From NCBI GenBank assembly GCA_016785225.1, contig JAFBJZ010000880.1, forward strand, positions 248,001-312,000: a stretch of DNA of 64,000 bases. Direction: 5' to 3'. Position 1 is the first letter of the stretch. Every line of letters begins with the position of its first letter. A model generated the notes under the pieces. The model was not told the origin of the DNA. It did no database searches and was given only the letters and a program-made list of their open reading frames with translations. Made by a program: the position numbers and the translations under genes. The stretch comes from Psettodes erumei. Its lineage: Eukaryota > Chordata > Actinopteri > Pleuronectiformes > Psettodidae. Positions 32,557 to 45,600 of this stretch are shown piece by piece.

Positions 32557-33782
32557 TCCTTTGTGTCAGAGATTTTTTGGAGGACGCCTCAGCACATTTG
32601 CTTGGACAGTCCATCAGTTCTCTCTCACACCAGAGGATTACAGAGGAAGCAGAGCGGTGCGGTAATAGGAGGAAGAGTAGTACGTATGGAGATGATGACA
32701 AATCGTCTGGGGGGTGTGGGGTCTGGTTATATTCTAAACTGAAGTTGAGCAAGAAAACAATTCCAGTTCTCCTATTCAGGTCTAATTTGTGATATCTGTA
32801 TTTTACTCTGACATACTGGGAGCAAGTGATTTAAATCTGACTTTATAGAGAACACAGTGTGGAGCAGAGTGGAGCTACACACTTGTCTGGCTGAGCATTA
32901 TAAGAATATCCATAGTAAACAGTTAATATCAATTTCTGTTGGACAACTTGTCCTGACCATTAACTTTCATTGTAAGAGATGATGGTCAGGATCTCACTGG
33001 CTTTCTGTGTTTATTGTGGCTCACATTAACAAGCAGTTTAAACAGTGATGCAACTTGCAACAAGACACACAGTAATATGATAAGATACACTGATAAGATA
33101 CAATGAGACACAATTGGGTATGGCAAAACACAAATCAAAATATTTAGCAATGCAGGACAGGCAGTACAACACCATGCATTTTGAAGGGGGCTTAGACCCT
33201 GAATTCTGCACTGGCACTGGATTTCACAATAAATTAATATTTTCTAATCATTTAAACCAAGTCTATATGACATTTACTGTCCCAACTCCACCACCCAATG
33301 AGGGGTAATATTGAGCTTGAAGATTCATGGCTGGAGGAGGGAAGTACAGTGTTTTTGTGGGGGTGCATTCATTCTTAAAAACCAAGGATCAGCGATCCCT
33401 AGAGGACTGAGCTTATTTCACTGATTTCATTTATTTTCATTCACTTTCTTGCATTTATTTTGAGACTTCATCCAAGAATTCCACGTCCTTGTGAGCATCA
33501 TTATAAGAGGTTCCTTTGTCCCTTTCATTTCTAATCAAAACACCATTACCCTTGAAAATGCAGGGTCCATAAGGGGTTAAAACAACCCAGTCCAGGGCTT
33601 TTGGAACAAGCGCACTCATGACTGAAATCAAAATATTCCTGAATGCGAGCCTGTCAGGCCTCTGATGTACGACTTGTAATGGGATGTTTCCAAACCCCTC
33701 TGTCCACATGGCTGCTGATACGTTCAGCAACACCCACCGCCTACAGAGAAGGACTCTCATTGCTCCACATCTGGTGGACAGA

Positions 33783-33829
33783 CTCTCTCTCTTTCTCTCT
33801 CTTTCACACACATACACACACACACACAT
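33783..33829. repeat. CT-rich then (CA)n microsatellite
   Basis: CT/CTT-rich tract followed by an interrupted CA run. Confidence 0.9.
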
Positions 33830-36411
33830 TATGTCTATAATATAGACACCTCAAGTTCTATAAAATCCCAAATACATTTCTGGGTCCCTTCAAGAGGCAA
33901 AGAGGCCTGGCGTGTGGCAAACGCAGTATTAGGCTAAAAGGTCAGGGTTATGTTTCTATTTTGACAAAATGAAGTCTGTCTAAAATGCTGACATGAGGAG
34001 GTTAGTTGTGTTTACAGTTGTAAGGGAGACAGCACAGTGAGCCCATCTGGACGTGCGAGGCTGCAGACTGGAAGTCACCTCGCAAAAGAGCAGGAAGCTC
34101 CAGTCATAACACCTCCAGCTTGCTCTGCTGCGCCAGAGGGGCCGACACACTGACACGCTCAACTGTCCATGACCACATCCTCTCAGCTTAATGGGCCCTC
34201 GCAGCATGGGCCAGCCCTCCCATTTCTGGAGCCCATGCATATGGGGCAACGAGAAGATCTGTCCAACTGGAGCTGTACCTGTGAGATGTGATGAGCTACT
34301 ACCAGTACAAGTGTGCAAAGGGGAGAAAAAACCAACAGCAAGGTACAGTAATAGCAACATGACTTTAAACTGTGCCTCTGTTTCTTTTTTGTTTTAGATT
34401 TTTTTTTGTCAACAATAAGTTATAGGATTTTCAGAGCTGACAACAGATCTTTAAACTTAAAAATATGAAAAACTACAAAGCACTCTGAGAGCACAGACCT
34501 CTATCAAGACTGAACATTTCCCCGAAATTCAAATTTTATCCCAAATGCATTTATTTTTTTTTTAAATCTTCTATATATAACATTTGTGGAAGCATAGGCT
34601 GCTGGTACATAGTAAATGTAACTCTTTTATTAATTATTTTATTTATATCAATTACTTTTTTCTTGAGAGCATTGAGACAGCATCCCCAAATTCCTCTTAG
34701 TTCACATGCATTTATGGAGATATGATTAAAAATGTGAGATTTGTGCTAACAATAAGCAAACAGAGAAAACCAATACCACCAGAATAGCGGTGGTTAACAG
34801 CAGAACCTTGAGGTTCCCCATAATGTAACTTTGCTATGATTGACTTCTTGGCCCCTTGGGGTCAGCACAGGTTGCAAACAGAACATTATCCCCTGCTTAA
34901 GTTAAATGAACAGCATGTTAGCAAACAGCTGCTTATTACTATTACAGCCAACACAGAGCAATGTCAGCCATCATTTGGAGTTGTGCTTCTGGTCGCCTGA
35001 TGAATGTAAGCCCAATGTTCACTCTTCTTCTGGTTCTGCTTTGGTTTGGCCCAACTCCTGAGAAAAATATCTGCTCCACATGTTCATCAGTAACTCTCTA
35101 ACGTTGTCTTTCCAACTTTTTGGTGGTATGCAGTTGGTTTTCAGACCTTTTTCATGCGAACCACTGCCTGTTGTGTCTTGAAATCTGAGCAGTAAGACTT
35201 AACCTAAGCAGTACAATAAAGGGCCATATAAGCAAGGTACCGAGCTAAAGCTATCATAAAGCTCATAGAGCTGAGTAAACTGAATGACATCTTTCTAATC
35301 ATTATGAATGTAAAAAACTAACACTTTTAGCTATTAGACAAGCTGAACGAATAACTTATGTCAACTTAGGTTTTATTTTTACTTCTGAAAGTCAGTGCTA
35401 AACCACAGTAATGAAAATAACTGCAATCTTCTTAGTGTTTGGACTAAATCCTATAAAAGAAGAGTTTTACTGTATATTGATGGTTTATTTGAGGCAGTCA
35501 TGAAATCATTTCAGCAGGCCAGATGGGAAGTGTCAGTTTTAATACCAGACAGGTGTGTTTTGACTGGCTCCACTCCTCAGTCACTGGATGGACTTTTCCA
35601 GCCACCATCAGCTTTGCTGGGTAATTACAGAAGCGCACAATCAAACATCCCATATGAGGCCATGTGTTTCAAAATCATTGCACACATTATACATAGCACA
35701 GGTACACATATAGGGTATCCAAAATCACACACTCTGCACTTCCTCACTTTCCATATCTGGAAGAGAGCTAATAAGATATTCTGTTGACAAATTTAAAAGA
35801 GAACAGATTTAAGACAACATTTTCACAGCTTCACTGAAGCTGATTCTTAAGTGGTATACTCTGAAAGGCAGCTATACGTATATCACTGTACATGGAGTAG
35901 TCATACATTTACCACAAGGGCATAACATTAAAGTAATTGTTCAGTGAACTGCTGAACTACCACATTCCCACACATATGTGCACCTACACTGCACACTACT
36001 AGCTGTTTGAGTCTAAAGAGCTGATCTGTGGCATAATATATAAAATGTATAGGGCCAACTGGACAGGGCTGCTTGGTGGTAAGATATAGCAGTGAAAAAA
36101 ATATTCTAAATATTTAAGGTGGACATTGTTTTTGGTGGTTAGATTATGTTTTTCTCTGACCCTGTTCACAGCAGTTCATGACTCAGTGTCTGTCACACTA
36201 CTCCTCAATGCTTCTCCACAGACCAACTTGACTGCAGCTGAAGAACTGACTGTATATCAGTACTTCATACAGCCCCACTACTAATAACCTGAACTACTCC
36301 TTTTGATTTACGTTCCCATATTTGTTTTTCTGTATAATGAACAGAATCACAGGTACAGGTAATCAGCTGGCATGGATGGTGTGCAACCTTGTTTGGGTGG
36401 ATGGTACTGGT

Positions 36412-36443
36412 ACTGGCTTTAATGTTGTAGCTGATCAGCCATT
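36412..36443. mobile_element. Tc1/mariner terminal-repeat fragment
   Basis: The piece 'ctttaatgttgtagctgatc' followed by AGCC closely matches the outer end of the Tc1 lineage whose body is at 20213-20775 (in reverse). Only the terminal motif is clear; the adjacent interior is too degraded to align. Confidence 0.5.
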
Positions 36444-38584
36444 CCTCTCAGGCTCAAATTCTTACCAATCCTGCAGTTACTGTAAGTGAATGGTAGCATT
36501 CCACCAAATGTGATCCCAGGTGATTGTGTGAGTTAATCTGTGCTTATAAAAACAATTTATCATTATAATATTACTTTCAAAATGGCTTTGCTTCTGAACA
36601 AACAGGAATGCATCATTTTCAACCAACAATCCATCACAGTTATGATTGATATTTTGAAGGTCCTGCATGATAAAGTTCAGGCGGTAAATCCTAAGAGGCT
36701 TCCAGAGCCAAGTACCAAACTGCAAAACCAGATACAGCCGCCCACTTAAAGGAAAGAGTATACTCAACTTCTCTGTGGAACAATAAAAGCCTCATTGTGT
36801 TCATGTTACCAGAGACACTAGTCTCACCGTTGTCCCAGTGGCCATTTAAACTCCCACCAGATCCAAACCTCTGCTTCCCAGCCATCCAGACAGGAAACGT
36901 CTGTGTCTCTGGCTGTGGACCTTGTAAGCAGATTTGTTAAGGGATATTTGGGCTGCAGGGCTCAGATGAAATTCTTCATTCTTCACAACTCCATTTACTC
37001 ATTTTATGTGTTTGTCTTACTTTAACCCAAACTACAATCTTTACCTCAACCTAATCAAAAAGTGCCGTTGTTACTATGACAACAAAGGTCCAGTGCACCT
37101 GCCTCTGGTACTGTGCTGTGGGTAATATCAGAGGGTAGTGAAAAACAATGAAGTTAGAGAATTAAGTTAAATACGCAGAACTGACATTTTATTAAAAATC
37201 ACATGAGTGTCATTCACATCTGGATAATGTAGACTGATGTATAATATTCAGATGTCAATAATATACTTTAGTGTTTAATGATGTAGTGCTTGATCTGAAT
37301 GTTGATATTTGAAGTTTTTTAATAATATCATTTTTTCAAAGTTAAGAATCTTCCTTTGCACAAGTAAAAATCTGAAGCTCTATTGACGTGAATAAATGGA
37401 TGAAAAGGAGGAGGTGCTAACAGGCTTATAGCTAACACTCACCAACACAGAGAAGGTTATCTGGCCACCAGGCCACACACAAAACAAGCGGTTTCAGGGT
37501 GTTTCAGTGGGAGAAGTGTGGCTGGTGCATGTGCTGAGTGAATTACAGTACGGAGTGAAACACCTGCCAACCACATGGAGTGGCAGTATGTGAAAGCAGA
37601 CATGAAATAGCATCGTCTTCAGTGGTTCTATCATTTCAGCTACTAACATGTTGATATTGTCACCACTTCCTTAGCGCACTATTACAGAGCCCTTAAAGGG
37701 ACATGGAGAAAAACATTTTGTTAGGGGGAAAAAAGTGCGTTTGTCGGGATCAAGACTTTCGATAATTACATATAACCATAGTAGTTAGTTATTCTGCTAT
37801 TTACTGCTTCTATACTGTTTCATACCATTTGTATACTATAACTACAACTATTTATGTCTATTTATGTTATTTTTTCCTGCCATACAGCAGGGGACTGCAC
37901 AGTGGCCCGACACAGACCACACGGACCTGTGAGCATGTTGAACGACTCACCAGCACTCGGTCATTTTCGTCCAATCATACACACACAGAGGCAGTTACAG
38001 CATAGTGACAGGAATGCGGCTTACTCACTGTGTCTGCTGTGGTCACTGATTGGCAGGCTGTGCAGTAACTGGACACCCTGTCAGTCAGGTTATCAGTGGG
38101 GTTTTGGTTTTTGGCACATGAGATCCTCTCGCAGGATGCCAAGTCAAACAGCAGCTTCAGCCCCAGGACAGCAGACAAAATGCTTTCTGTCATCACAACA
38201 CTTACACTGCGTCTTTACTGTTTTCAGCCAAGATTACATGATATGTATTCACAGGCTGTCATGAATGAAAGCCAGCAAACTGCTCTTAAATTTTAAAGAG
38301 AAGGAGGGTTGTCCAATCAGTATGATGGACTACTTTAAACAACCACACCGTTATACTGTTTATTAATGTCTCTTCGGTTCCATTCAGTCAATAAAGATTT
38401 AAGTGTATGCAGATGATATAGTCATCTTTACAGTTGCCCTGTCTCTCTTGTTTCAGTTCTCCCTGCAATATTGTACTGTCAAAATATCCTGTGCGTGACC
38501 GTTTTCTTGTTTTGTAGATGCATTTTTGATAAACAATAGTGATGTTTTGTTCCACTGATCAGAAGGTCAGATGTACAATTCTAG
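36444..38584. other. Intergenic, one possible reverse-transcriptase scrap
   Basis: No gene supported. At 38402-38440 the plus strand reads VYADDIVIFTVAL, which has the form of a LINE motif C box, but nothing around it confirms an element. Confidence 0.45.
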
Positions 38585-38830
38585 GCTCCTCCAATCCAAT
38601 CCAGAATATAGCGCGTCAATTAACAACATACATTATTTGAAGGCACTTAACACAGTGACCTCAGAAACCCAACAGTTCCCACAGTGAGCAAACAATTGGT
38701 GACAGTGGAGAGGTAACTCATCCTTTTAACAGACAGAATCCTCTAGCAGAACCAGACTCAGAGTGGGGCAACCATCTGCTTCGACCAGTTGGTATGAGAA
38801 ATGGGGGCGGGGGGGTATCGAGAAGAGAGG
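38585..38830 (+). repeat. Teleost interspersed repeat, first part
   Basis: From 'aatccagaatatagcgcgtc' through 'cagaaacccaacagttccca' and 'gaatcctctagcagaaccag' to the G-rich run at about 38803, the order follows a long interspersed repeat common in teleosts. A later part of what looks like the same repeat appears at 39720-39900, in the same orientation. Confidence 0.6.
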
Positions 38831-39719
38831 AGAATTAAGCACTGATCATTCTCACTCATTATTCTGATGATAGTAATACTAGTATAAATTATATACTATT
38901 ACAGGGCTTGACATCATAATTGGCCCATTGGATACACTATTTAAGGACCCCAGGCCAGTTCATTGCACATTCCAGTAGCCTGCCTAGGATAGTTAAGTGA
39001 CTGCAATAAAAAAAAAAACTAACACCGCATTTTACATAATTTTCCTGTGATATTGTTGTTTTGTCAATGATTTTTTGCAACCATCTCCATGATTTACTAC
39101 TGCAACATCAGTGTGCCTGCATGCCTGTGCCTAATTAAAAGCAGTCACCGCACTCTACTGAGTTTTCATTTTACCACCAATTTTCTTCTTTTCTGTCATA
39201 GATCTTAAAATGTTTTCAGAATTGCCGTTTCTGGGACAAACATTGGTCAAAAACACAGAAAAAAGAATATAAATTCACTGGAACTCCAAACATGCCAGTC
39301 ACTGCCAACATATGCAGAAAAGCAGATGAAGTATGGAAACAATAGTGTCGTTTTGTTGGCGAGGTGACAGCAAGATGCTCACACAGTGTAGGAACGGCCT
39401 GTTCTCTTTTCTGATGTGTACATTAATCAGGAGATCTTTTAGTGCATTATAGCTAGCTATAGCTATAATATAGCTATAGCTATATGCTAGCATGGTCACA
39501 ATGCAGGGCTGGGTAACAGTTCAGCCAGCCCTAAAGTGCATTATTATATATAATGATATGTTTAATAATTATTATTATTTTCTTAATTAAAAGAAATGTT
39601 TCCAGGCCAGATAGAACTGTGGCAGATATAAGTCAATGTCATGCCATGTATTATATAATAAAACTAATAATACTCCTCCTCAACCTACTATGACTACTAA
39701 TGATAGTTTTCAAATACCT
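38831..39719. other. Diverged or inserted sequence between two repeat parts
   Basis: About 890 bp of AT-rich sequence separating two segments that belong to one repeat family. It contains an A-run at 39008-39018 and a palindromic AGCTAT repeat at 39451-39491. It may be diverged repeat interior or a later insertion. Confidence 0.45.
39451..39491. repeat. Palindromic (AGCTAT)n tract
   Basis: Self-complementary run; 'agctatagctat' pairs with 'atagctatagct' across a 3-base centre (aat), and the flanking 'gctagc' sequences extend the symmetry. Confidence 0.85.
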
Positions 39720-39900
39720 GTGGAATTAATACAGTGAGGAGAGAGAGCTCAGTGCATCATGGGAGTACCCCCAGCAGTCTAGGCCTATATAGCAGCATCA
39801 CTAAGGGGTGATTAAGGGTTTACCTGAGCCAGCGCTAACTATAAGATTTATCAAAAGGAAAGTTTTAAGCCTGAACTTAAATGTCTGCATGTGGCCGTGT
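39720..39900 (+). repeat. Teleost interspersed repeat, second part
   Basis: Contains 'ctcagtgcatcatgggagta', 'ccccagcagtctaggcctat' and 'ttttaagcctgaacttaaat', in the order expected downstream of the 38585-38830 segment. Non-coding. Confidence 0.6.
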
Positions 39901-42540
39901 CTTTGGACAGGATACTGAACCTTGTAACAGCTGTGTGAATGGCATGTTATGTAAAACACTTTAGGTCAGTTGTCTTTTTGCTAAGAAAGCTGGGATGGAC
40001 ATTGACCGTGGGGATTGAGGAGACTGCTGCAGATGGGATTTTATGCTTTGAAAGCATGGGCTCATCTCTCCCTCTCTCTTTGAGTTCTATGTATTTTCAT
40101 AGACTGTACATGGATGGAGCCACTCACCACCAGCAGTTGCCACGTGGTTCATTACGTTGAATCAAGTGCCCAAGGAAGAGATGGGGGAGAAGGCAGAGGG
40201 TTATTGGGATATTTGGGTTCAGTTGGCTTTGGCTAGTATTTCTATATTTCATGATATTGAATTAATTTAACATGCTTTAAGCAATAACCATCTGTACATG
40301 GTAAAGGGGAAATACGAGTGAGGTAATGACATATGTGTTTGAAATGTTGAAGTACCCCATTCCCTTTTCACTTGGTAAGGACCCTTGTACCATAAGCCAT
40401 GCAGGAGAACAGTGGTGAGTGACCAAAGGAAGGAGGTTTCTTTTGTTTAAATAACAACACAAGTGGAAGAAGCTGTGCTTTCCTCGTGGTTTGCTTTGAG
40501 AAAAATAAAAATTATGGCATTTTCATTCCAAGCCCCTGACCAGTGTGAAGTTTTTAGTGTTTTTTAGTATTTGGTTTGTGGGGTTTTTTTTGGTTTCTTC
40601 ACCTGCACCTCACCTGATGACAGAGACATCAGTCATACTAACACATACTTTGCAGTTTATTAGTCCAGGCTGGTTCTGGATGACTAGAATTTACACAAAG
40701 TTGACTGAAGTTACACTTGCCACCTTCCCCAGATTCTCCATAAAATTTATCTCTGTCATTTAAATAAACATGAAGAGTAATGTGTAAATGTTATTGCCAC
40801 CTGAGAGTGTTTGGACAGTTAAGTACTAACTCATTGTTGTTGTTAAATATGCTTATTTTTGTGTGTTTGATTTGAATGTGAGATTTTCAGATGGGTGTCA
40901 ATTTCATGTTGTGTCTTATGTATTATGTTTTTTTTAATGTTTATGTAGATAAACACACTAAAACAAATAATACGAGTAAATATAGAGACAAAAGACACAA
41001 CAAAAGGTTCCATATAACATGTTCAAACTAGTACAGTATATGACTGCACATAACCACACACACACACACACTCATTCAGTTCATTAATCATCATTGATTG
41101 AAATAAACTCATGTTAACATTAAGTTGTGTCATTGCTACGTTCTACAAATATTCAAAAGGTTAAGAAAGCTATGCTTGAGGGAAACACCTGAATTTAACA
41201 AATATATGCAGGTGGAAGCATCACAAGCAGTATACACATATTCATATCTCATATACAATATTAACATTACATTCATACACTAAACTTCCAATTTAATTCA
41301 AATAGCTCTAACCATCAAAATCTGGCGTTTTGCCATGTTTACCCTTGAACACGCGAGCAGTAGAACTATACAGTATCTCTGATTGACACGTGGTTGTCTC
41401 CATTATTTCAGCTGCAGTCCAGCAAGAAGGAGGCATCTGCATTTTATGTCCAACTGTACTGCTGAAGTATCATTTAGATATTGTTTGTGAAACTGGAGTC
41501 AACCTCCACAGTAGGGCGGGGAGGACTTCTTTATTCAACTGTGTGAATAAATGTACCATTTTATCTGGACAGAAGTAAGAACAGGGATCCAGGCAAGATT
41601 TCATTTGGCAGAGTCTTTAGGGAGATGATGTATGACCTGTGAATATGTTTATAATGTGACATTTGGTAATTTGGATCTCCTGATGAAAGCAGTGTTTGTC
41701 CATATGACTCTCCAGTTTGGAGAAGTGGATGAGTTATCATCCCTTTTCCACAGTGTGTCTAAGGAGGGGGGTTGCCAGGATCATAAATCACACATTTGGA
41801 GTTATTACCTAATAGTTTATGTGATGTATGAGTGAACCAGATTGCATTTTAACTGATTTCAGAGAGACACTCAAATATATGAGATCTTCCAGACTGTGAA
41901 CAAGGTTTTTTTTTTCTCTTTTCTACCAAAAACATTGTGGAATGTGGATTCTGCCATCTCTTTGGTGGTCTTAGGGAGAGATCACCAAGAATAGCACACA
42001 AATCAGGCAACATCAACCCTCAAGACATCTTTCTATGTAAAGTTGGGGATGTGATTTTATTAAATGAAAAAACCAAAACAACAAAAAAAGATTACAGATT
42101 TTTACAATAGCTCATGGACATAGCTTAAGGAAGAGCTCATTTTATAAAGATAATCCTGGGCTAAATGGTCACTTTAATAATTGATGGCCTGAACTGAAGT
42201 TTGTAAGTGTCTTGCACTGCTTCAAATCATTACTGATATTCTTTAAGATGTTATTGTGATTCCAAGATACTGTTTAATTAATATTTGGAAAAAATATTGA
42301 CTGAAGGTAATCCACTCCAAAACAGGCAGGCAAAAAAGCAAACTACATGAAACAAAACCAGGATTCAAACTAGGTCCATAGATTATCAACACTCAAAGCA
42401 TAGAACAAATGGAACAGGCACAAATCAATAAATCAGACATTTTCAGATTTATATAGTCCCTGATAAAACGATTTAGAGTTACATTTAAAGTTACAGTGAC
42501 TGGATGGAATAGCTGAGATTTATTTGTTGTTTATTTGCTT
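39901..42540. other. Intergenic, nothing recognised
   Basis: About 2.6 kb with no supported gene. Contains a (CA)n tract at about 41055-41071. Short frames only. Confidence 0.5.
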
Positions 42541-42640
42541 CTGTTTGTGTATTAAACACAGAACTGGAGACAGGAAGTAGTTAGCATAGCTTAGCATGAA
42601 GACTGGAAGCAGGAGGGAACAGCTTATAACACAGCTATAT
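42541..42640 (+). repeat. Teleost interspersed repeat fragment
   Basis: The core 'gttagcatagcttagcatga' and 'gactggaagcaggagggaac' is the signature of a short dispersed fish repeat. A second, more decayed copy lies at 61190-61230 in a meox2 intron. Confidence 0.55.
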
Positions 42641-45600
42641 GTTGGCCTTAGATTTTATTTGATGAAATTAGGTTTCTTTAGAATGAGTGCTAGGCCAAAA
42701 TATAACGTTACCCTCCCTTTTTAATGTATTTCAGTCTAATATTACTTAGAAAAACTATAGTTCTTTGGCTCCATCTACTGATGGCTCTACTTAGCAGAGC
42801 CAATAAAATATATTTTTTGTTTGTCCTACTAAATCTCAAGTCAGTAGCTGGTATAGATAACCATCAGCAGCACTCCACCAGTATGATCCCACAGACAGCA
42901 GCACAGTTCATTTTTCACATGCATGTCAACCATACATGTCACACCACTGATCCTGACCATCTAGGCCCCAAGGCCAGGACCAGTGTTGATGTTATTTCAT
43001 GTCCCCATGGGTGAAGCTGCCCTAAGTGTGTTGGTGCTTTTGTCCACCCTCCAGCCTGCACAGCCAGATACTTCCCGTCACAGTGAAGATTTATGAAGCC
43101 CTCGTTGTCAGGGGTGAGCCTTCTGTACAGCGGGCAAAGGGTCTGTTCTTTAAACAAGAACATCCAGATGGAGCAACAGCTTAACTGGTCTGCATAGGAG
43201 GAAGTAGGGGCAGCGTGCATTTTGAAGCTGCCAGCAGATTGTAGTTTCTATCCATAGATACTTTCATGCAATGCAATTCCAAGTATTTTTTAAGATTTCT
43301 TTAAATCTACTTTTCAAAGGCTAAAAGCCTCTGAGACTCAGTTTAGACCAAGGAACACTAACATTACTAAATGAAGGATTGTCTGCTACTACTATCATAT
43401 AATTATAGAAGCATAGGCAGAGGAATTAATTTCTGGTATTTTAACACCATGACATTGTTTAAAAGAGAGAATAAATTACAAAAAGGGGTGTGAAGAAAGG
43501 AAAGAAAGGACGGGAGGACATAAGGAATGAAATAGTGAAGAAGAGAATACATGGAATGGAGAGAGAAACACAAAGAAGAACAAGGGTTAAAATAAGGGCA
43601 GAAAGTGGGAAAGGAAGATAAGAAAATGAAGATAAAGATGTGTTAGATTCAGTCATAAATCCACAGGTGAAAAAAACATATTCACATCCTTCACTTAAGT
43701 GAAAGCAGCACAATATAAAACTATGCCGATACCACTTAAAGAAAAACCTGCAATGAAAATTTTACTTAAAATAAAATAACCATGGACAGATCCCATGGCT
43801 CAGTAATGTCCTCGGCAAGGGCAATGAATTTAGCCTCAAAAGCCCAGCTGTGATCCCAGCATCCTGACCCGACAGATCTGCACCCTGCAGCCACGCCCCA
43901 CCTGACCCAGCTCCGACCCTCTTTGTACTTTATTGTCCTCTGTTGACCATGGCTTTGGAAGACAGGCTTCCATGTGAGCACAATACTTGGACTAACACTG
44001 AGAAGATTTCATTTATACTGCTTTATGCTTTCTCTACCCCTGGCTTCTTCTTTCCTCGCAAGCCTCCCACCCACCTTGGCCCACGTTCACTCTCTGCTTC
44101 TCTATTTTTGTCTTGCTCTTTTTTTCCCCTGTCCTCGTATTCTGCACAGTTTAACTCATATGGCAGACTTCTGTGTTAATGTGTATGGGGGAAAAGAGAG
44201 AAAGTGATGACAGATTGGTTTGCACATGTACTCCTGCATATATATTTTCTATTTGGGTTTTCATTATTAAAGCTTGAGAGGAATGGCCAAAGTTTATATA
44301 ATTGTCAGCTGTGGGTCTTGATGCTGAAGGACCATTGGGGGGGCAGGTTTGTTTTGGAACAGTTTGGCATTAATATGTGGTTACGATTTGTTTGGTACTT
44401 GTGGTTGAGAGTTGAAGGTAGTTCTTGTAATGTAGATGCAGACTTGCAGGGTTAGCAGTTGGAATCTGGAGACTGTCCTTATTAGAAAGGCAGCATTGTT
44501 CTTTTCAGCAAATAGTAAAATGGTTTAAAAGGTTCTAGACTTAATATCTATGGAAAAAGGAGCGTCAGCTCTCTAAGATTACATTGACGATTGAAAGGAC
44601 CATGGGCTTTGTTGAATTACTTAACAGGACCATTGGTAATACCGCTGCAGTCCAGGACAATTCCAAATCTGCACAGCTTCAGATTGAGTCAGATGGGGTC
44701 AGGTCAATTTAAATTGGACTTCAGATAGTCAAACTTGAGCCCAAAAAATGTACATTCTGTGAAATAGGAATTCATCATGATGTTGCCTTACCTTTCTCTA
44801 TGAAAGAAGGAAAGTAAGAGGGAAAAAAGGACTGTACTCAGATGAAACACGTATACGTCAAAACTCAAACTCTTCTCTTTCCCTAGGTTGTCAAACCCAC
44901 TGGTGTCTAACAGACATGCACATGGCATAGGGTTGATGCATAGGGTTTCCTATGGACTTGATTGTTGACTCAGTCATGGCAATATGGAGTAGCAACACAG
45001 ACATTGAGCCTTGAACTGCTGTGCACAGTGAAAAAAAATTTTAACCACCAAAAACACTGCCTACCTAAAAAGACAAAAGACAATATCACTGTACAATATA
45101 TTTAGAATATTTTGGTTGTCGATAATCTTGTGATCTTGAGGAATAAGCTCTCAAAGGATGAAGGCTGTCTTAGGCAGAAGTGTTTTTGGAGATTGGTGCA
45201 CCAAGGAGAGAGGAGAGGTAAACACTTGTAATGTTGCTCCAATCTCCCTGCTATCCTCCAAAAAGACTGTTTTCAGCTCACCAATAAGCAGCTTCTATAT
45301 CTCCAGAGAGGATTAGAAAAAATAATACTGGATACTCAGATTTAAGCATTAGCTGATGTCCCACCTAAAGTGATTTTTACCTTATAAAGCAGGGTTGGCT
45401 TGCTCTCCCAAGAATGTCAGGGGGTTTATTTTCTTGGGATGTTTAGACATCCTTTCAGTTATTGTCCACATAGTTCTGTGGATAGGGCTCCTGTTGATGG
45501 TACAGAGGCAAAAACAGAAAGCAGGAAGAATATCCTTCACAATTTTACTGCTTTATTTTACTGCCAAACAGCCCTTTCCTTTGGCATTGCGTTTTCTCAA

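Larger units (their letters stand above)
31581..36404. other. Intergenic with microsatellites, no gene recognised
   Basis: About 4.8 kb with no supported exon. Contains (GT)14 at 32529-32556 and a mixed CT/CA tract at about 33783-33829. The open frames at 32430-32792 and 33455-33829 take part of their length from these repeats. The 126-codon frame at 33980-34360 (minus) has no motif. Confidence 0.5.

Noticed and set aside
42355..42385. 'ggattcaaactagg' resembling a reversed tRNA B box
   Set aside because: No matching A box or acceptor stem nearby.
42939..43220. Possible host exon on the minus strand (pyrimidine tract and AG near 43191, GC-richer composition)
   Set aside because: No recognised protein similarity and no convincing donor site; kept only as a note.
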